DNA of 64,000 nucleotides. It comes from Stenotrophomonas sp. SY1 (GTDB lineage: Bacteria; Pseudomonadota; Gammaproteobacteria; Xanthomonadales; Xanthomonadaceae). Shown here one piece after another: positions 17,250 through 26,456 of the stretch; within the stretch, counting starts at the first letter, position 1; every line of letters starts with the position of its first letter. The notes beneath the pieces were generated by a model. It made no database searches. It saw only the letters and a list, made by a program, of their open reading frames with translations, and was not told the origin of the DNA. The position numbers were made by a program, and so were the translations under genes. The stretch is from contig NZ_JAJOYR010000002.1 in the NCBI RefSeq assembly GCF_021202945.1, positions 291,777 to 355,776 on the forward strand. The letters run 5' to 3'.

Positions 17250-19343
17250 TCACCAGATCACGACGCGCTTGTCGTCGGCGCGCACCATCGCATCGCCGGC
17301 CTTGCACTGGAACGCTGCCGCATACGAGGGCATGTTTGACGGGGCGCCGTTGGCACGGAAGTTCGCCGGTGCGTGCGGATCGGTGTTAAGACGCACGCGC
17401 AGCTCGCCGTCGGTGAAGTTGCGGCGCCACACGGTGGCCCAGTTCATGAAGAAGCGCTGGTCCTGCGTGTAGCCGTCCACCGGCACATTGACCTTGGCAT
17501 CTTCCTTCAACGCCATCTGCAGCGCGTCGTAGGCAACGGTCAGGCCACCCAGATCACCGATGTTCTCGCCCAGGGTCAGCTTGCCCTTCACGTTAACGCC
17601 CGGCAGCGACTCATAGCCGTCGAACTGCGCGACCAGCTGGTCGGTGCGGCTGTTGAACGCGGTGCGGTCGGCATCGGTCCACCAGTTGTCGAAGTTGCCG
17701 TTGGCGGCGAACTGGCTGCCCGAGTCGTCGTAGCCATGCATCATTTCGTGGCCGATCACCGCGCCGATGCCACCGTAGTTCAACGCCGGATCAGCCTTGG
17801 CGTCGAAGAACGGCGGCTGCAGGATGGCGGCCGGGAACACGATCTCGTTCTTGGTGGCGTTGTAGTACGCGTTCACCGTCTGCGGGGTCATGCCCCACTC
17901 GGTCTTGTCCACCGGCTTGCCGATCTTGCCCAGCATGTAGCGGTAGTTGAACGCGCGCGCGGCCTGCACGTTGCCCAGGTAGCTGTCGCCATTGGTGGTC
18001 AGGCCCGACCAGTCACGCCACTTGTCCGGGTAGCCAATCTTCGGGGTGAAGCTGGCCCACTTTTCCAGCGCCTTCTTCTTGGTGTCCGCGCCCATCCACG
18101 GCAGCGTTTCCAGGCGTGCCTTCAGTGCAACGGACAGGTTCTCCACCAGGTGCTGCATGGCCACCTTGGATTCGGCCGGGAACACCGCGTCCACGTACAG
18201 CTGGCCCAGTGCTTCACCCATCGAGCCGTTCACCGACTCCAGCACGCGCTTCCAGCGCGGCTGCATTTCCTGCTGGCCGCGCAGGGTCTTGTTGAAGAAA
18301 TCGAAGTTGGCCTGCTCGAAGTTCTTGCTCAGGTAAGGCGCGGCGTTGTCCACGGTGTGGAAGCGCAGGTAAGCCTGCCAGGTGGCGGCCGGCACGTCGG
18401 CCAGCATCTTGTCCACTTCGCCGAAGAAGCCCGGCTGGGCCAGCGAGAACTTGTCCTTGGCCGGGATCTGCAGCGTGTCGAACAATGCGGTCCAGCTGAA
18501 GTTCGGGGTCTGCTTGTCGGCGTCGGCGGCGCTGACCGGGTTGTAGCGCTTGGACGGATCACGCAGCTCGATGCGCGACAGCGAGGCCTTGGCCAGGCGG
18601 GTTTCGAAATCCATCACCGCCTTGGCCTGCGTCTTTGCCTGCGCGGCGTCCACGCCAGACAGGGTCAGCAGTTGTTCGATGTAAGCCACGTAGGCGTCGC
18701 GGATCTTGGCCTGCGATTCGTCGAAGTAGTAACCCTTCTCCGGCAGGCCCAGGCCGCCCTGGCCGACGTAGGCGATGACGTTGGCCGAATCCTTGAAGTC
18801 CGGGCTGGCGTACAGCGCGAACAGGAAGCCGTTGCCCTGCGCGTAGCTGTCACGCAGGTAGCCGCTCAGCGCGGCGCTGTCGTTCAGCGCGGCGATCTTG
18901 TCCAGTTCCGGCTGCAGCGGCTTGATGCCGGCCGCTTCGATGGTGGCCTCGTCCGAACCGGTCTTCCAGATGTCGCCGATCTTGGCTTCCACCGAGCCGG
19001 CCTCGGCCTTGGCGGCGGCAGCCTGCTGCACCAGCGCGTGCTGCACTTCCAGCGAGCGCTCGCGCAGGATCTCGAAGCTGCCCCAGGTGGTCTGGTCGCC
19101 CGGCACCGGGTTGGCCTTGAGCCACTTGCTGTTGACGAAACCATTGAGGTCGGCACAGGCCTGGATGGACGGATCCAGGTCGGCAGCGTTGAGCGAGATC
19201 AGCTGGGTCTTGATCTGCGACTGGTCGAATGCCGGCTTTGCATCGGCAACCGGCGCAACGGGCGCCTCGGTCTTGCCGCAGGCAGCCAGCGACGCGGCGA
19301 TGGCAACCGTCAGTGACAACGGGACGAGCTTGGAAAACGACAT
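17250..19343 (-). CDS. M13-family metallopeptidase, lipoprotein
   Basis: A neprilysin-like zinc endopeptidase of 697 residues (PepO/PgPepO type). The N terminus is a lipoprotein signal ([16 protein letters not shown]), so it should be anchored in the cell envelope. The zinc site is [10 protein letters not shown] (HExxH), the downstream Glu ligand lies in ENIGDLGG, and the substrate-site block [15 protein letters not shown] is conserved. The family ends near an invariant Trp; here the C terminus is VVIW. The open frame runs 75 codons further upstream, but the signal peptide fixes the start. Likely role: degradation of small peptides outside the inner membrane. Confidence 0.92.
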   Translation of the reverse strand: MSFSKLVPLSLTVAIAASLAACGKTEAPVAPVADAKPAFDQSQIKTQLISLNAADLDPSIQACADLNGFVNSKWLKANPVPGDQTTWGSFEILRERSLEVQHALVQQAAAAKAEAGSVEAKIGDIWKTGSDEATIEAAGIKPLQPELDKIAALNDSAALSGYLRDSYAQGNGFLFALYASPDFKDSANVIAYVGQGGLGLPEKGYYFDESQAKIRDAYVAYIEQLLTLSGVDAAQAKTQAKAVMDFETRLAKASLSRIELRDPSKRYNPVSAADADKQTPNFSWTALFDTLQIPAKDKFSLAQPGFFGEVDKMLADVPAATWQAYLRFHTVDNAAPYLSKNFEQANFDFFNKTLRGQQEMQPRWKRVLESVNGSMGEALGQLYVDAVFPAESKVAMQHLVENLSVALKARLETLPWMGADTKKKALEKWASFTPKIGYPDKWRDWSGLTTNGDSYLGNVQAARAFNYRYMLGKIGKPVDKTEWGMTPQTVNAYYNATKNEIVFPAAILQPPFFDAKADPALNYGGIGAVIGHEMMHGYDDSGSQFAANGNFDNWWTDADRTAFNSRTDQLVAQFDGYESLPGVNVKGKLTLGENIGDLGGLTVAYDALQMALKEDAKVNVPVDGYTQDQRFFMNWATVWRRNFTDGELRVRLNTDPHAPANFRANGAPSNMPSYAAAFQCKAGDAMVRADDKRVVIW

Positions 19344-19686
19344 GGAAACCTCCGGCCAAACAGGGATTAGGGCGACGCAAGCAAGCGCGACGCAGCCTCC
19401 GAGCGTAGTGGATTCGGGGCAGCACAGGGATCGGCCGAAGGTCACGATGGCCAGAAGAAGGGTTTTCGCCCGATACGGCACATCGAAGATGGCCGGTTCA
19501 CCGCTGCCCCGCAGAACCCTGCATCCGGCCACGTTGTTCATACGCGGGGGCCGCGCTGCCAGCGTCAATCCATACCTGCATCACTGGAACTGGGGCGGAG
19601 CTTTCCTCTATGGTGCGCGGCGACCCGCCCGGACGCTCTCCGGGCGGCGGCGTATTTGCCCGAAACCCTTCATTACTGGATTGGAA
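19344..19686. other. Divergent intergenic region between M13 peptidase and Roadblock-like genes
   Basis: 343 bases with no credible gene. The only structure I see is a hairpin ccgcccgg/ccgggcgg (19625-19647) about 40 bases before the Roadblock-like start, which could be in its leader. Promoters for both genes must lie here, but I cannot place -35/-10 boxes with confidence. Confidence 0.5.
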
Positions 19687-20049
19687 ATGACCGGAAACGT
19701 AAGACTGGATGGCTTGAGTGAGATAGCCGGCTTCATTGGCGCAGCGCTGGTGGACAGCGACAGCGGCATGGCGCTGGGCACACTCGGCGGTGGCGCGATC
19801 AATCTGGAAGTCGCCGCCGCCGGCAATGCCGACGTTGTCCGTGCCAAGCGGCAGGTAGCCAAGTCGCTCGGCCTGACCGACAGCATCGAAGACATCCTGC
19901 TGACGCTGTCCAAGCAGTACCACCTGATCCGCCCGCTCGACAGCAATCAGGACCTGTTCCTGTACGTGGTGCTGGATCGCGCCCGCGCCAACCTGGCGAT
20001 GGCCCGGCATGCATTGAAGTCCTTCGAGCAGACGCTGGATTTCAAGTAA
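19687..20049 (+). CDS. Roadblock/LC7-like small protein
   Basis: A 120-residue soluble protein with the Roadblock/LC7 pattern: [23 protein letters not shown] (strand-strand), [25 protein letters not shown] (long helix), then [15 protein letters not shown] and [25 protein letters not shown] (strands and last helix). Such proteins dimerise and in bacteria often act as partners of small Ras-like GTPases (MglA/MglB type) or regulate motility. No GTPase gene is adjacent, so this is an orphan copy. Start: ATG with ggattgga just upstream. Assignment is by pattern only. Confidence 0.7.
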   Translation: MTGNVRLDGLSEIAGFIGAALVDSDSGMALGTLGGGAINLEVAAAGNADVVRAKRQVAKSLGLTDSIEDILLTLSKQYHLIRPLDSNQDLFLYVVLDRARANLAMARHALKSFEQTLDFK

Positions 20050-20077
20050 GCACTACCAACGCTTGCGCCGGGATCAC

Positions 20078-20103
20078 AGGTCTTGCGTAAAGCAAGGCCT
20101 TTC
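20078..20103. terminator. Terminator between converging genes
   Basis: Stem aggtcttgc/gcaaggcct (one G-T type mismatch) with loop gtaaa, followed by ttcc. It separates the Roadblock-like gene from the MFS gene. Confidence 0.6.
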
Positions 20104-20131
20104 CACCGGTGCAGACTGCGGCCATCAGCAA

Positions 20132-21313
20132 TCACCGCACCCGCAACGACGCCCCCAGCACCGCGACGCCTGCCAGCGCCGATGCCGCCAGCACAAACGC
20201 CACCGGCAGCGACCAATGCTGGGCGATGAAGCCGATCGAGGCCGGACCCAGCAGAACTCCCGCATAGCCCAGCGTGGTCACCGCCGGAATGGCGACGCTC
20301 TCCGGCATCCGCGTCTGCTTGCCGGCAAGGGTGAACATCACCGGCACGATATTGGCGCAGCCAATGCCAACCAGTGCATAGCCGAACAGCGCGATCGCAA
20401 AGCTCGGCACCAGCGTGGCCAGGAAGAACCCGCCGCTGGCCAGCAAGCCGCCCAGCAGCACGGCGCGGGAAGCACCCAATCGGCTGACCAGACGGTCTCC
20501 CAACAGGCGCGTCACCGTCATCGCCACGTTGAACGCAACAAAGCCCCAGCCAGCATGTTCCAGTTCGACACCGCGCACTTCATGCAGGAACACCGCACTC
20601 CAGTCCAGCATCGAGCCTTCGGCCAGGAAGGTCACAAAGCACACGATGCCGATGAGGATCACCACGCCCTTGGGCATTGCGAAGCTGGCTTCGCCGTGCG
20701 GGGCGCGTTCGCTGCGCCAGCAGCGCAGCGACACGGCAGTCACCGCCGCAACACCTGCCGCCACCACCAGCGTTGCCAGCAATACTCCTGCGCCAACGGA
20801 CAACAACAACGCGACCAACGCCGCGCCAGTGAGCGCACCAATGCTGTAGAAGGCGTGGAAGCCGGACATCATCGGCCTGCCCGATTCGCGCTCGACCGCC
20901 ACAGCCTGGATGTTCATCACGCAGTCCATCGCGCCGATCGCCGCGCCAAACACCAGCAACACCAGTCCAATGGCCAACGGCGTGGGAGCGCTGGCCAGCA
21001 ACGGCAGGGTGAGGACCATCAGCACCACGGTCACCAGCATGACCGCACGACAACCGTGCCGGGCTGCGAGCATGCCGGCAATGGGCATCGCCAGCAGCGA
21101 GCCCAGGCCCAGGCACAGCAGCACCACGCCCAGCATTGCCTCATCCAGTCCGGCACGCTCCTTGGCGAACGGGACCAGCGGCGCCCAGCAGGCAATGGCG
21201 AACCCGGGAACGAAGAATGCAGCGCGCGTGGCGATCTGCTGACAGCGTTGAAGACCGGTTGGATTGGGCATGCGTTGAATTGACAGATGGGCGCCGCAGG
21301 TGCGGGCAGTCAT
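20132..21313 (-). CDS. MFS transporter
   Basis: A 393-residue major facilitator with about 12 hydrophobic segments. It begins around AAFFVPGFAIACWAPLVPF and includes the loop LAARHGCRAVML between helices 2 and 3. It resembles the YbjJ/fucose-permease-like branch. It lies 17 bases downstream of a DeoR regulator on the same strand, so the two form an operon, and the regulator hints at a sugar or sugar-derivative substrate. The start is uncertain: codon 15 (MPNPTGLQ) is as good as the first, and neither has a clear ribosome-binding site. Confidence 0.85.
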   Translation of the reverse strand: MTARTCGAHLSIQRMPNPTGLQRCQQIATRAAFFVPGFAIACWAPLVPFAKERAGLDEAMLGVVLLCLGLGSLLAMPIAGMLAARHGCRAVMLVTVVLMVLTLPLLASAPTPLAIGLVLLVFGAAIGAMDCVMNIQAVAVERESGRPMMSGFHAFYSIGALTGAALVALLLSVGAGVLLATLVVAAGVAAVTAVSLRCWRSERAPHGEASFAMPKGVVILIGIVCFVTFLAEGSMLDWSAVFLHEVRGVELEHAGWGFVAFNVAMTVTRLLGDRLVSRLGASRAVLLGGLLASGGFFLATLVPSFAIALFGYALVGIGCANIVPVMFTLAGKQTRMPESVAIPAVTTLGYAGVLLGPASIGFIAQHWSLPVAFVLAASALAGVAVLGASLRVR

Positions 21314-21330
21314 TGGAAGGGGAGCTCGGA

Positions 21331-22119
21331 TCAGACCGGGCCGACGCTGACCGGATGCACGTGCAGCGAGTCCAGCGCGAAGCGTTCCAGCATCGCGGCG
21401 GGAACACTGTCGGCGACAACCAGGTGATCGACCTGATCGATGCCGGCAATTCGGAAGCTCGCGCGTGCGCCGATCTTTGCGTCGGTCGCGACGATGACCA
21501 CCACGCCGCTGGCGCGGATCATGGCCTGCTTGAACGCCGACTCCTCGGCGTTGATGCCCCAGATGCCGGTTTCAGGGTCCACCGCGCAGGTGCCCGGGAG
21601 GCATACGTCGGCCTGCAGCTGGTCGAGCTGCTGCACGGCGATGGCGCCGATTGCCCCACCACTGACCGGATCGATCCGGCCACCGATCATCACCACTTCC
21701 GTCGCATGTTCGCCACCGAGTATCTCGGCGATGGCCGGTGCGTTGGTCACCACCGTCACCGCCTTGCCGCGCAGCGCGCGGGCGACTTCCACATTGGTCG
21801 AACCGGCGTCCAGCAACACCACTTGCCCGGGCTGGATCAGCGATGCCGCGCGTACCGCCAGCGCGACGCGTCCGTCGTCGCTGCGGTCGATCCGCGCTGG
21901 CAGGGCGTCGAACTGAGGGGTCGGCAGCAAGGCCCCGCCGTACACGCGCCGGCACAGGCCTTGGCTGGCCATCTCGCGCAGATCGCGGCGGATGGAGTCC
22001 TCGGAGACGCCGAATGCGGCAGCCAGTTCGCTGGCAATCACTCGCCCGTTGCGGCGCAGCTGTTCAAGGATGCGCTGCTGGCGCTCCTGCGGGAGCACAT
22101 CGGGATCGGAGGCGTTCAT
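21331..22119 (-). CDS. DeoR-family transcriptional regulator
   Basis: A 262-residue regulator. The N-terminal helix-turn-helix is ERQQRILEQLRRNGRVIASELAAAFGVSEDSIRRDLREMA, the DeoR signature. The sugar-phosphate-binding C-terminal domain contains VVLLDAGSTNVEVARAL and EVVMIGGRIDPVSG. Such proteins usually repress neighbouring transport or catabolic genes and release on binding a phosphorylated sugar. First gene of the pair with the MFS transporter. Its own upstream region holds repeated aatcatgca elements that may be its operator. Confidence 0.9.
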   Translation of the reverse strand: MNASDPDVLPQERQQRILEQLRRNGRVIASELAAAFGVSEDSIRRDLREMASQGLCRRVYGGALLPTPQFDALPARIDRSDDGRVALAVRAASLIQPGQVVLLDAGSTNVEVARALRGKAVTVVTNAPAIAEILGGEHATEVVMIGGRIDPVSGGAIGAIAVQQLDQLQADVCLPGTCAVDPETGIWGINAEESAFKQAMIRASGVVVIVATDAKIGARASFRIAGIDQVDHLVVADSVPAAMLERFALDSLHVHPVSVGPV

Positions 22120-22158
22120 CGGCGGATTTGGGCATGACTACGGGGAATGCGCACCATC

Positions 22159-22205
22159 AATCATGCACAAACTGACTTAATCATGCAATTTCGCGCATTA
22201 AATTG
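22159..22205. promoter_or_regulatory. Candidate DeoR operator/promoter region
   Basis: Two direct copies of aatcatgca (22159-22167 and 22179-22187) spaced by 20 bases, i.e. two helical turns. They are followed by an inverted repeat caattt/aaattg (22186-22191 and 22200-22205). The segment is AT-rich compared with its surroundings and lies 40-86 bases upstream of the deoR-type start. Confidence 0.5.
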
Positions 22206-22276
22206 TTCACGTTCGCGCATGAACCGGCATCGGCACGGCGATCCACCGTATCCGACCTGCCCAGCCCATCAACCCC

Positions 22277-23158
22277 TCAGCGCTGGTCGCAGCCTCGCAG
22301 CCATTCCCGCAACGCCGGGTTGCCGTGTGCCGGCCGCAGGCAGAACTGCAGTTCAAATCCGGCGCCGGTGGCATTGATCCACTGGTAGCGGATGTCCTCG
22401 CTACGGAAGCCGGCCATGCTCGCTGGCACGATCGCGACACCTGCGCCTACCGCCACCAGCGACAGCACGGCATGCATGCCATGCGCCTCCTGCACGACCC
22501 GGGGCAGAAAGCCCGCATCACGGCACAGCGCCATCACCTGCGAGTGGAAACCGATGCCCTCCTCCGCCGGCCACATCACGAACGCCTCGTCGCGCAATGC
22601 GGCCACACTCATCTCGCCAGCAGCTACCAGGGAATGCTCGCGCGGCACGGCGATGGCCAAGCCGCCATGGTCAAAAGCACGGAGTTCCAGTTCCCCTGCA
22701 TCGGGCACCGGCGGAATCAGAATCCCCAGATCGATCGCATCCGCGCGCAGCATCATCTGTTGCTGGCGCGAGGTCGCCTCACGCAGCTCCAGCCGCACCT
22801 GCGGGTGCGACTGCCGGAATGCGCGGATACACGCGGGCAGTCGCCCGTACAGCGCGCTGCCCACATAGGCGATGCGCAACCTGCCGCTGCGTCCTGCGGC
22901 CACGTCACGCGTGCGGAGCAGCGCCTGTTCGGCCTGCAGCAGTGTCTGCCGCGCCTCGGCCAGCAAGGTCGCGCCCGCCGCCGTCAGCCCCAGCGTGCGG
23001 TTGCCACGCACGATCAACTCCGCCCCCACGCTCGCCTCCAACCGCCGGATCGCTGCGGTCAGTGGCGGTTGCGACATATGCAGGCGCGCGGCGGCGCGAT
23101 GGAAATGCAGTTCTTCAGCGACAGCCACGAACTGCCGCAACAGACGAAGATCAATCAT
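22277..23158 (-). CDS. LysR-family transcriptional regulator
   Basis: A 293-residue LysR protein. The winged helix is at the N terminus: MIDLRLLRQFVAVAEELHFHRAAARLHMSQPPLTAAIRRLE, with the typical AAARLHMSQPPLT recognition helix. An effector-binding domain of two alpha/beta lobes follows (LRIAYVGSALYGRLPACIRAF). It lies 32 bases downstream of a short-chain dehydrogenase gene on the same strand, so the two may be co-transcribed. Effector unknown. Confidence 0.92.
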   Translation of the reverse strand: MIDLRLLRQFVAVAEELHFHRAAARLHMSQPPLTAAIRRLEASVGAELIVRGNRTLGLTAAGATLLAEARQTLLQAEQALLRTRDVAAGRSGRLRIAYVGSALYGRLPACIRAFRQSHPQVRLELREATSRQQQMMLRADAIDLGILIPPVPDAGELELRAFDHGGLAIAVPREHSLVAAGEMSVAALRDEAFVMWPAEEGIGFHSQVMALCRDAGFLPRVVQEAHGMHAVLSLVAVGAGVAIVPASMAGFRSEDIRYQWINATGAGFELQFCLRPAHGNPALREWLRGCDQR

Positions 23159-23190
23159 GCGAGCCGGCCAGAAGATGCAGGGCCGGCAGC

Positions 23191-24075
23191 CTAGCAGCCA
23201 GCGCTGTGCGATGTACTCGGTGCGGCGATGTCATTCCACAAATCACAAACCGCCTGCGCGCTGTCAGCGGACACCGCGCATAGATCGCGCGGGTACTGCA
23301 CGTCGGCGATTTCCTGCAGCCGCGTCGCACGGAACTGCCCATTGCTTGCACGCAGTATCCAGCCGCCTTCGCTGCACTGCCGTGACGCAAGGAACGCAGC
23401 CCCCGGTGCAACCGTATCCGGATGCAGTTCGTCCGCTTCACCGCTGATGCCCCACATGCGCGTCTTGGCCACCGGCGAGAGTGCATTGACGATGATGTTG
23501 GATGCCGCGCCTTCGGCAGCAAGCACGTTGACCAAGCCCACTGCGGCCATCTTCGCCATCGCATAGGCCCCCAGGCCCTGCTGCACATACTGCGGATACA
23601 AGGCGCGATCGGACGTGGTCACCACGATGCGGCCGCCACCTGCTGCACGCATCGTCGGCCATGCAGCCTGCGCCAGCCACAACGGCGCCTTCGCGGCGAT
23701 GTCGAGCATCCGTTCCAGACGCTGCGCATCCAAGGTTTCGACGGGCTGATACTCGACCCAACCGGCGTTGTGGATCAGGAAATCCAGGCGACCATGCTGC
23801 CGCAGCACGCGCTCCACCAATGCATGGCAATCATTGCGGTTGTCGATGGGCGTGTGCTCGCCGTAAGCCATCCGTCCCTGATCACGCAGGCGCGCCACCG
23901 CATCGGCAACACGCTGCGGATCCCGGCCACTGCCATCACTGTCCGCGCCCACGTCATGCAACACCACGCAGGCGCCCATGCCGGCCAGCAGCTTGGCGTA
24001 GGCAAAGCCCAGGCCAGTGGCCGCGCCGGTGACGAGGCCAACCTGGCCCTCGAATGAAACCGTATTCGTATCCAT
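23191..24075 (-). CDS. Short-chain dehydrogenase/reductase
   Basis: A 294-residue SDR. Rossmann cofactor motif TGAATGLG (residues 16-23), the structural NAG in IHNAGW, the catalytic region VVTTSDRALYPQ and the YxxxK pair in AYAMAK are present. The acidic residue after beta-2 (HDVGADSD) is ambiguous for NAD versus NADP preference. An unusual C-terminal extension of about 40 residues (DVQYPRDLCAVSADS to the end) goes past the core fold. Similarity suggests the group related to the dehydrogenase part of multifunctional peroxisomal-type enzymes. Substrate unknown. Confidence 0.85.
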   Translation of the reverse strand: MDTNTVSFEGQVGLVTGAATGLGFAYAKLLAGMGACVVLHDVGADSDGSGRDPQRVADAVARLRDQGRMAYGEHTPIDNRNDCHALVERVLRQHGRLDFLIHNAGWVEYQPVETLDAQRLERMLDIAAKAPLWLAQAAWPTMRAAGGGRIVVTTSDRALYPQYVQQGLGAYAMAKMAAVGLVNVLAAEGAASNIIVNALSPVAKTRMWGISGEADELHPDTVAPGAAFLASRQCSEGGWILRASNGQFRATRLQEIADVQYPRDLCAVSADSAQAVCDLWNDIAAPSTSHSAGC

Positions 24076-24146
24076 GCGCGCAGCATCCCGCGGGATGGTC
24101 GCGCGATGCCAATACCGATCACCAGCTGCGGCGATACGCCGCGTGT

Positions 24147-24204
24147 ATCACGCCCAGCACGGCCAGGCCGAGTTGCAGCTCTGCACAGCCCGGCTGGGCG
24201 TGAT
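24147..24204. terminator. Large stem-loop between arsH and the SDR gene
   Basis: A perfect 12-bp inverted repeat, atcacgcccagc/gctgggcgtgat, encloses a 34-base loop. On the minus strand it lies after arsH and 72 bases before the SDR start. No T-tract follows. It may be a terminator or a leader structure; the 24076-24299 gap holds no gene. Confidence 0.45.
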
Positions 24205-24299
24205 GGGAGATGATCGAAATGACGCAGTTGTGCACCACGCGGCCCGGTGCGCAGCCACTGTTTGGGCGAACACCCCCGCCCCGAGGCTCCACTAACGCG

Positions 24300-25016
24300 T
24301 TACTCCGCGACCTCTACCGCTCCCGCCGCGCGCGCCAATGCAGCCGCCTCGGCTGCGCCCTTGCGCTCGCTGTAACGGTCAACCAGGTAGTCGCTGCGGC
24401 CGCGCACCATCAACGTGAACTTGATCAGCTCTTCCATCACGTCCACCACCCGGTCGTAGTACGGCGACGGGCGCATGCGGCCGTTCGCATCAAACTCCTG
24501 CCACGCCTTCGGCACCGACGATTGATTGGGGATGGTGACCATGCGCATCCAGCGCCCCATTACACGCAGTGCATTGACCACGTTGAACGACTGCGAGCCG
24601 CCGCTGACCTGCATCACCGCCAGCGTCCGGCCCTGCGTGGGGCGCACGCTGCCCTCCTCCAGCGGCAACCAGTCGATCTGGTTCTTGAGCACGCCGGTCA
24701 GCGTGCCATGCCGCTCGGGTGACACCCATACCTGCCCTTCGGACCACTGCGACCATTCGCGCAGTTGCTGCACCTTGGGGTGATCCTTGCCGCAGCTGTC
24801 GAGCATGGGAAGCTCGTGCGGGTCGAACACCCGCGTTTCGGCACCGAGCTGGCGCAGGATTCGCTCGGCTTCCAGCGCCAGCTTGCGGCTGTAGGACTCC
24901 GGCCGCAGCGATCCGTACAACAGCAGGATGCGCGGGCGGTGGCCAGGACCGTTGCCGGCCAGCAACTCGGTCCCCGGCTCAGGAAGATGCTCAAACACGA
25001 TGTTGGGAAGATCCAT
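24300..25016 (-). CDS. arsH: NADPH-dependent FMN reductase ArsH
   Basis: A 238-residue flavodoxin-like oxidoreductase. FMN-phosphate loop [12 protein letters not shown], the downstream [20 protein letters not shown] and the [19 protein letters not shown] block are typical of ArsH. ArsH oxidises trivalent methylated and aromatic arsenicals and gives organoarsenical resistance. It is divergent from arsR with 44 bases between them that hold an ArsR-type operator, so both units are probably controlled together. Confidence 0.93.
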   Translation of the reverse strand: MDLPNIVFEHLPEPGTELLAGNGPGHRPRILLLYGSLRPESYSRKLALEAERILRQLGAETRVFDPHELPMLDSCGKDHPKVQQLREWSQWSEGQVWVSPERHGTLTGVLKNQIDWLPLEEGSVRPTQGRTLAVMQVSGGSQSFNVVNALRVMGRWMRMVTIPNQSSVPKAWQEFDANGRMRPSPYYDRVVDVMEELIKFTLMVRGRSDYLVDRYSERKGAAEAAALARAAGAVEVAE

Positions 25017-25037
25017 GGGGATATCTTGTTGCGCCTC

Positions 25038-25052
25038 AATAGTTCGACTATT
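25038..25052. promoter_or_regulatory. ArsR operator in the arsH-arsR gap
   Basis: Inverted repeat aatagt-tcg-actatt. It lies 8 bases before the arsR ATG and 22 bases before the arsH ATG, where bound ArsR would block both promoters. Position and symmetry fit known ArsR boxes. Confidence 0.7.
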
Positions 25053-25060
25053 CTAGAAAC

Positions 25061-25390
25061 ATGGAAATGAATCAGGCAATAAGCGCGCTCAACGCACTCG
25101 GCCAAGCCACCCGCCTGGCCGCCTACCGGCTGCTGGTGGAAGCCGGCCCGGACGGGCGCATGGCGGGCGAAATCGCCCAGGCCCTGTCGGTGCCCAACGC
25201 CACGCTCTCCTTCCATCTGAAGGAGCTGCTGCAGGCCGGCCTCATCCACAGCGAAAACGTCGGCCGCAATGTCTGCTACCGGGCCAACTACGACGCCATG
25301 AACGCGCTGCTCGGCTATCTCACCCACAACTGCTGCGCCGGTACGCCCGCTGCCGACTGCGACGTTCCCACCAGCAACAGCTGCTGCTGA
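25061..25390 (+). CDS. arsR: Arsenic-responsive repressor ArsR
   Basis: A 109-residue ArsR/SmtB-family winged-helix repressor. The recognition region is GEIAQALSVPNATLSFHLKELLQAGLI. The classic E. coli CVC arsenic site in the recognition helix is absent. Instead there is a cysteine-rich tail, C91-C92, C100 and C108-C109 (NCCAGTPAADC then SCC). This resembles the C-terminal As(III) site of the Acidithiobacillus-type ArsR. ATG at 25061 or codon 3 are both possible starts. Leads an arsR-arsN2-arsC-acr3 operon. Confidence 0.92.
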   Translation: MEMNQAISALNALGQATRLAAYRLLVEAGPDGRMAGEIAQALSVPNATLSFHLKELLQAGLIHSENVGRNVCYRANYDAMNALLGYLTHNCCAGTPAADCDVPTSNSCC

Positions 25391-25399
25391 GCCAACCCC

Positions 25400-25879
25400 A
25401 TGACCGCATGCATCCGCGCCGCAACCCCTGCTGATCTGGCTGCGCTGACCGCGCTGCTGGCGTCAGCATCCCTGCCCGTTGCGGACCTGGACGGCCAACG
25501 CATCCACTTTCTCGTCGCCGAGATCGATGCCCAGGTGGTTGGCGTCATTGGTGTAGAAGCACTGCCTCCGGAGGGATTGCTGCGCTCGCTGGCGGTGTCG
25601 CCGGCCCTGCGTGGCAGCGGTCTTGGCAGGCAACTGGTGCAGGCACTGGAAGCCCATGCCGCACATCACGGTATCGAGCACCTGACGCTGCTGACCGAAA
25701 CCGCTGCATCGTTCTTCAACCGCCTGGGTTACCTGCAGCAGTCCCGCGAGCAGGTCACCGATGCCATCCGCGCCACCACCGAATTCCGCAGCCTCTGCCC
25801 TGCTTCGGCGATCTGCATGCACAAACCACTGGATCCGGCGCGGAGCGCTTCTGGCATATCCGCAGCAGCTCCGCGCTGA
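25400..25879 (+). CDS. arsN2: Arsenic-resistance N-acetyltransferase ArsN2
   Basis: A 159-residue GNAT protein. CoA loop RGSGLGRQL; FFNRLGYLQQSREQVTDAIRATTEF near the end is typical of ArsN2. ArsN-type enzymes acetylate arsenical or glutamate-analogue antibiotics such as arsinothricin. It starts 9 bases after arsR and precedes arsC, so it belongs to the ars operon. The last 20 residues (ARSASGISAAAPR) are poorly conserved in character. Confidence 0.85.
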   Translation: MTACIRAATPADLAALTALLASASLPVADLDGQRIHFLVAEIDAQVVGVIGVEALPPEGLLRSLAVSPALRGSGLGRQLVQALEAHAAHHGIEHLTLLTETAASFFNRLGYLQQSREQVTDAIRATTEFRSLCPASAICMHKPLDPARSASGISAAAPR

Positions 25880-25937
25880 CGGCTGCAGGAGTCCCGCATG
25901 CGCGCAGTAAAGCTTTCCCATCACCTCTGGAACCACC

Positions 25938-26456
25938 ATGACCATCAATGTTCTTTTCCTGTGCACCGGCAACAGCGCACGCAGCGTGCTGGCCGAAGCA
26001 ACATTGCGCGCCTGGGGCGGCAGTCGTTTCGCTGCATTCAGCGCCGGCAGCCAGCCCACCGGTATGGTCAATCCGTTCGCGCTGGCCCAGCTCTCGGCCG
26101 ACGGCATCAGCAGCACCGGCCTGCGCAGCAAATCCTGGGACGAGTTCACCGCTGCCGATGCACCGCGCATGGACCTGATCATCACCGTATGCGATTCCGC
26201 TGCGGCGGAGAGCTGCCCGGTCGTGTTCGGTGACTTTCTGCGTTCGCATTGGGGGCTGCCCGACCCCGCTGCGGTGGAGGGCAGTGACGCCGACAAGCAA
26301 CAGGCTTTCGCGCAGGCTCACGACATCGTCAAGGCGCGCCTGCGGGCACTGCTGGCACTGCCTGCAGAGATATGGACGGACCGCACGCGCTTGAAGACGG
26401 CGTTGGACCAGATCGGATTGATGCAGCCGCAGGGCGAGGCCAGCAACCATGTCTGA
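25938..26456 (+). CDS. arsC: Arsenate reductase ArsC (thioredoxin-coupled type)
   Basis: Reduces arsenate to arsenite for export. The 172-residue low-molecular-weight phosphatase fold begins with the P-loop CTGNSARS, nucleophile C9 and R15. The thioredoxin-coupled redox cascade needs two more cysteines; C85 and C93 (VCDSAAAESCPV) are the candidates. Asp in GLPDPAAVEG is the general acid. Its last eight bases overlap the start of acr3, coupling reductase and exporter. Confidence 0.92.
   Translation: MTINVLFLCTGNSARSVLAEATLRAWGGSRFAAFSAGSQPTGMVNPFALAQLSADGISSTGLRSKSWDEFTAADAPRMDLIITVCDSAAAESCPVVFGDFLRSHWGLPDPAAVEGSDADKQQAFAQAHDIVKARLRALLALPAEIWTDRTRLKTALDQIGLMQPQGEASNHV

Noticed and set aside
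17373-19316. A 647-codon open frame antisense to the M13 peptidase gene
   Set aside because: The opposite strand encodes a complete peptidase with HExxH and lipobox; the antisense product has no recognisable feature.
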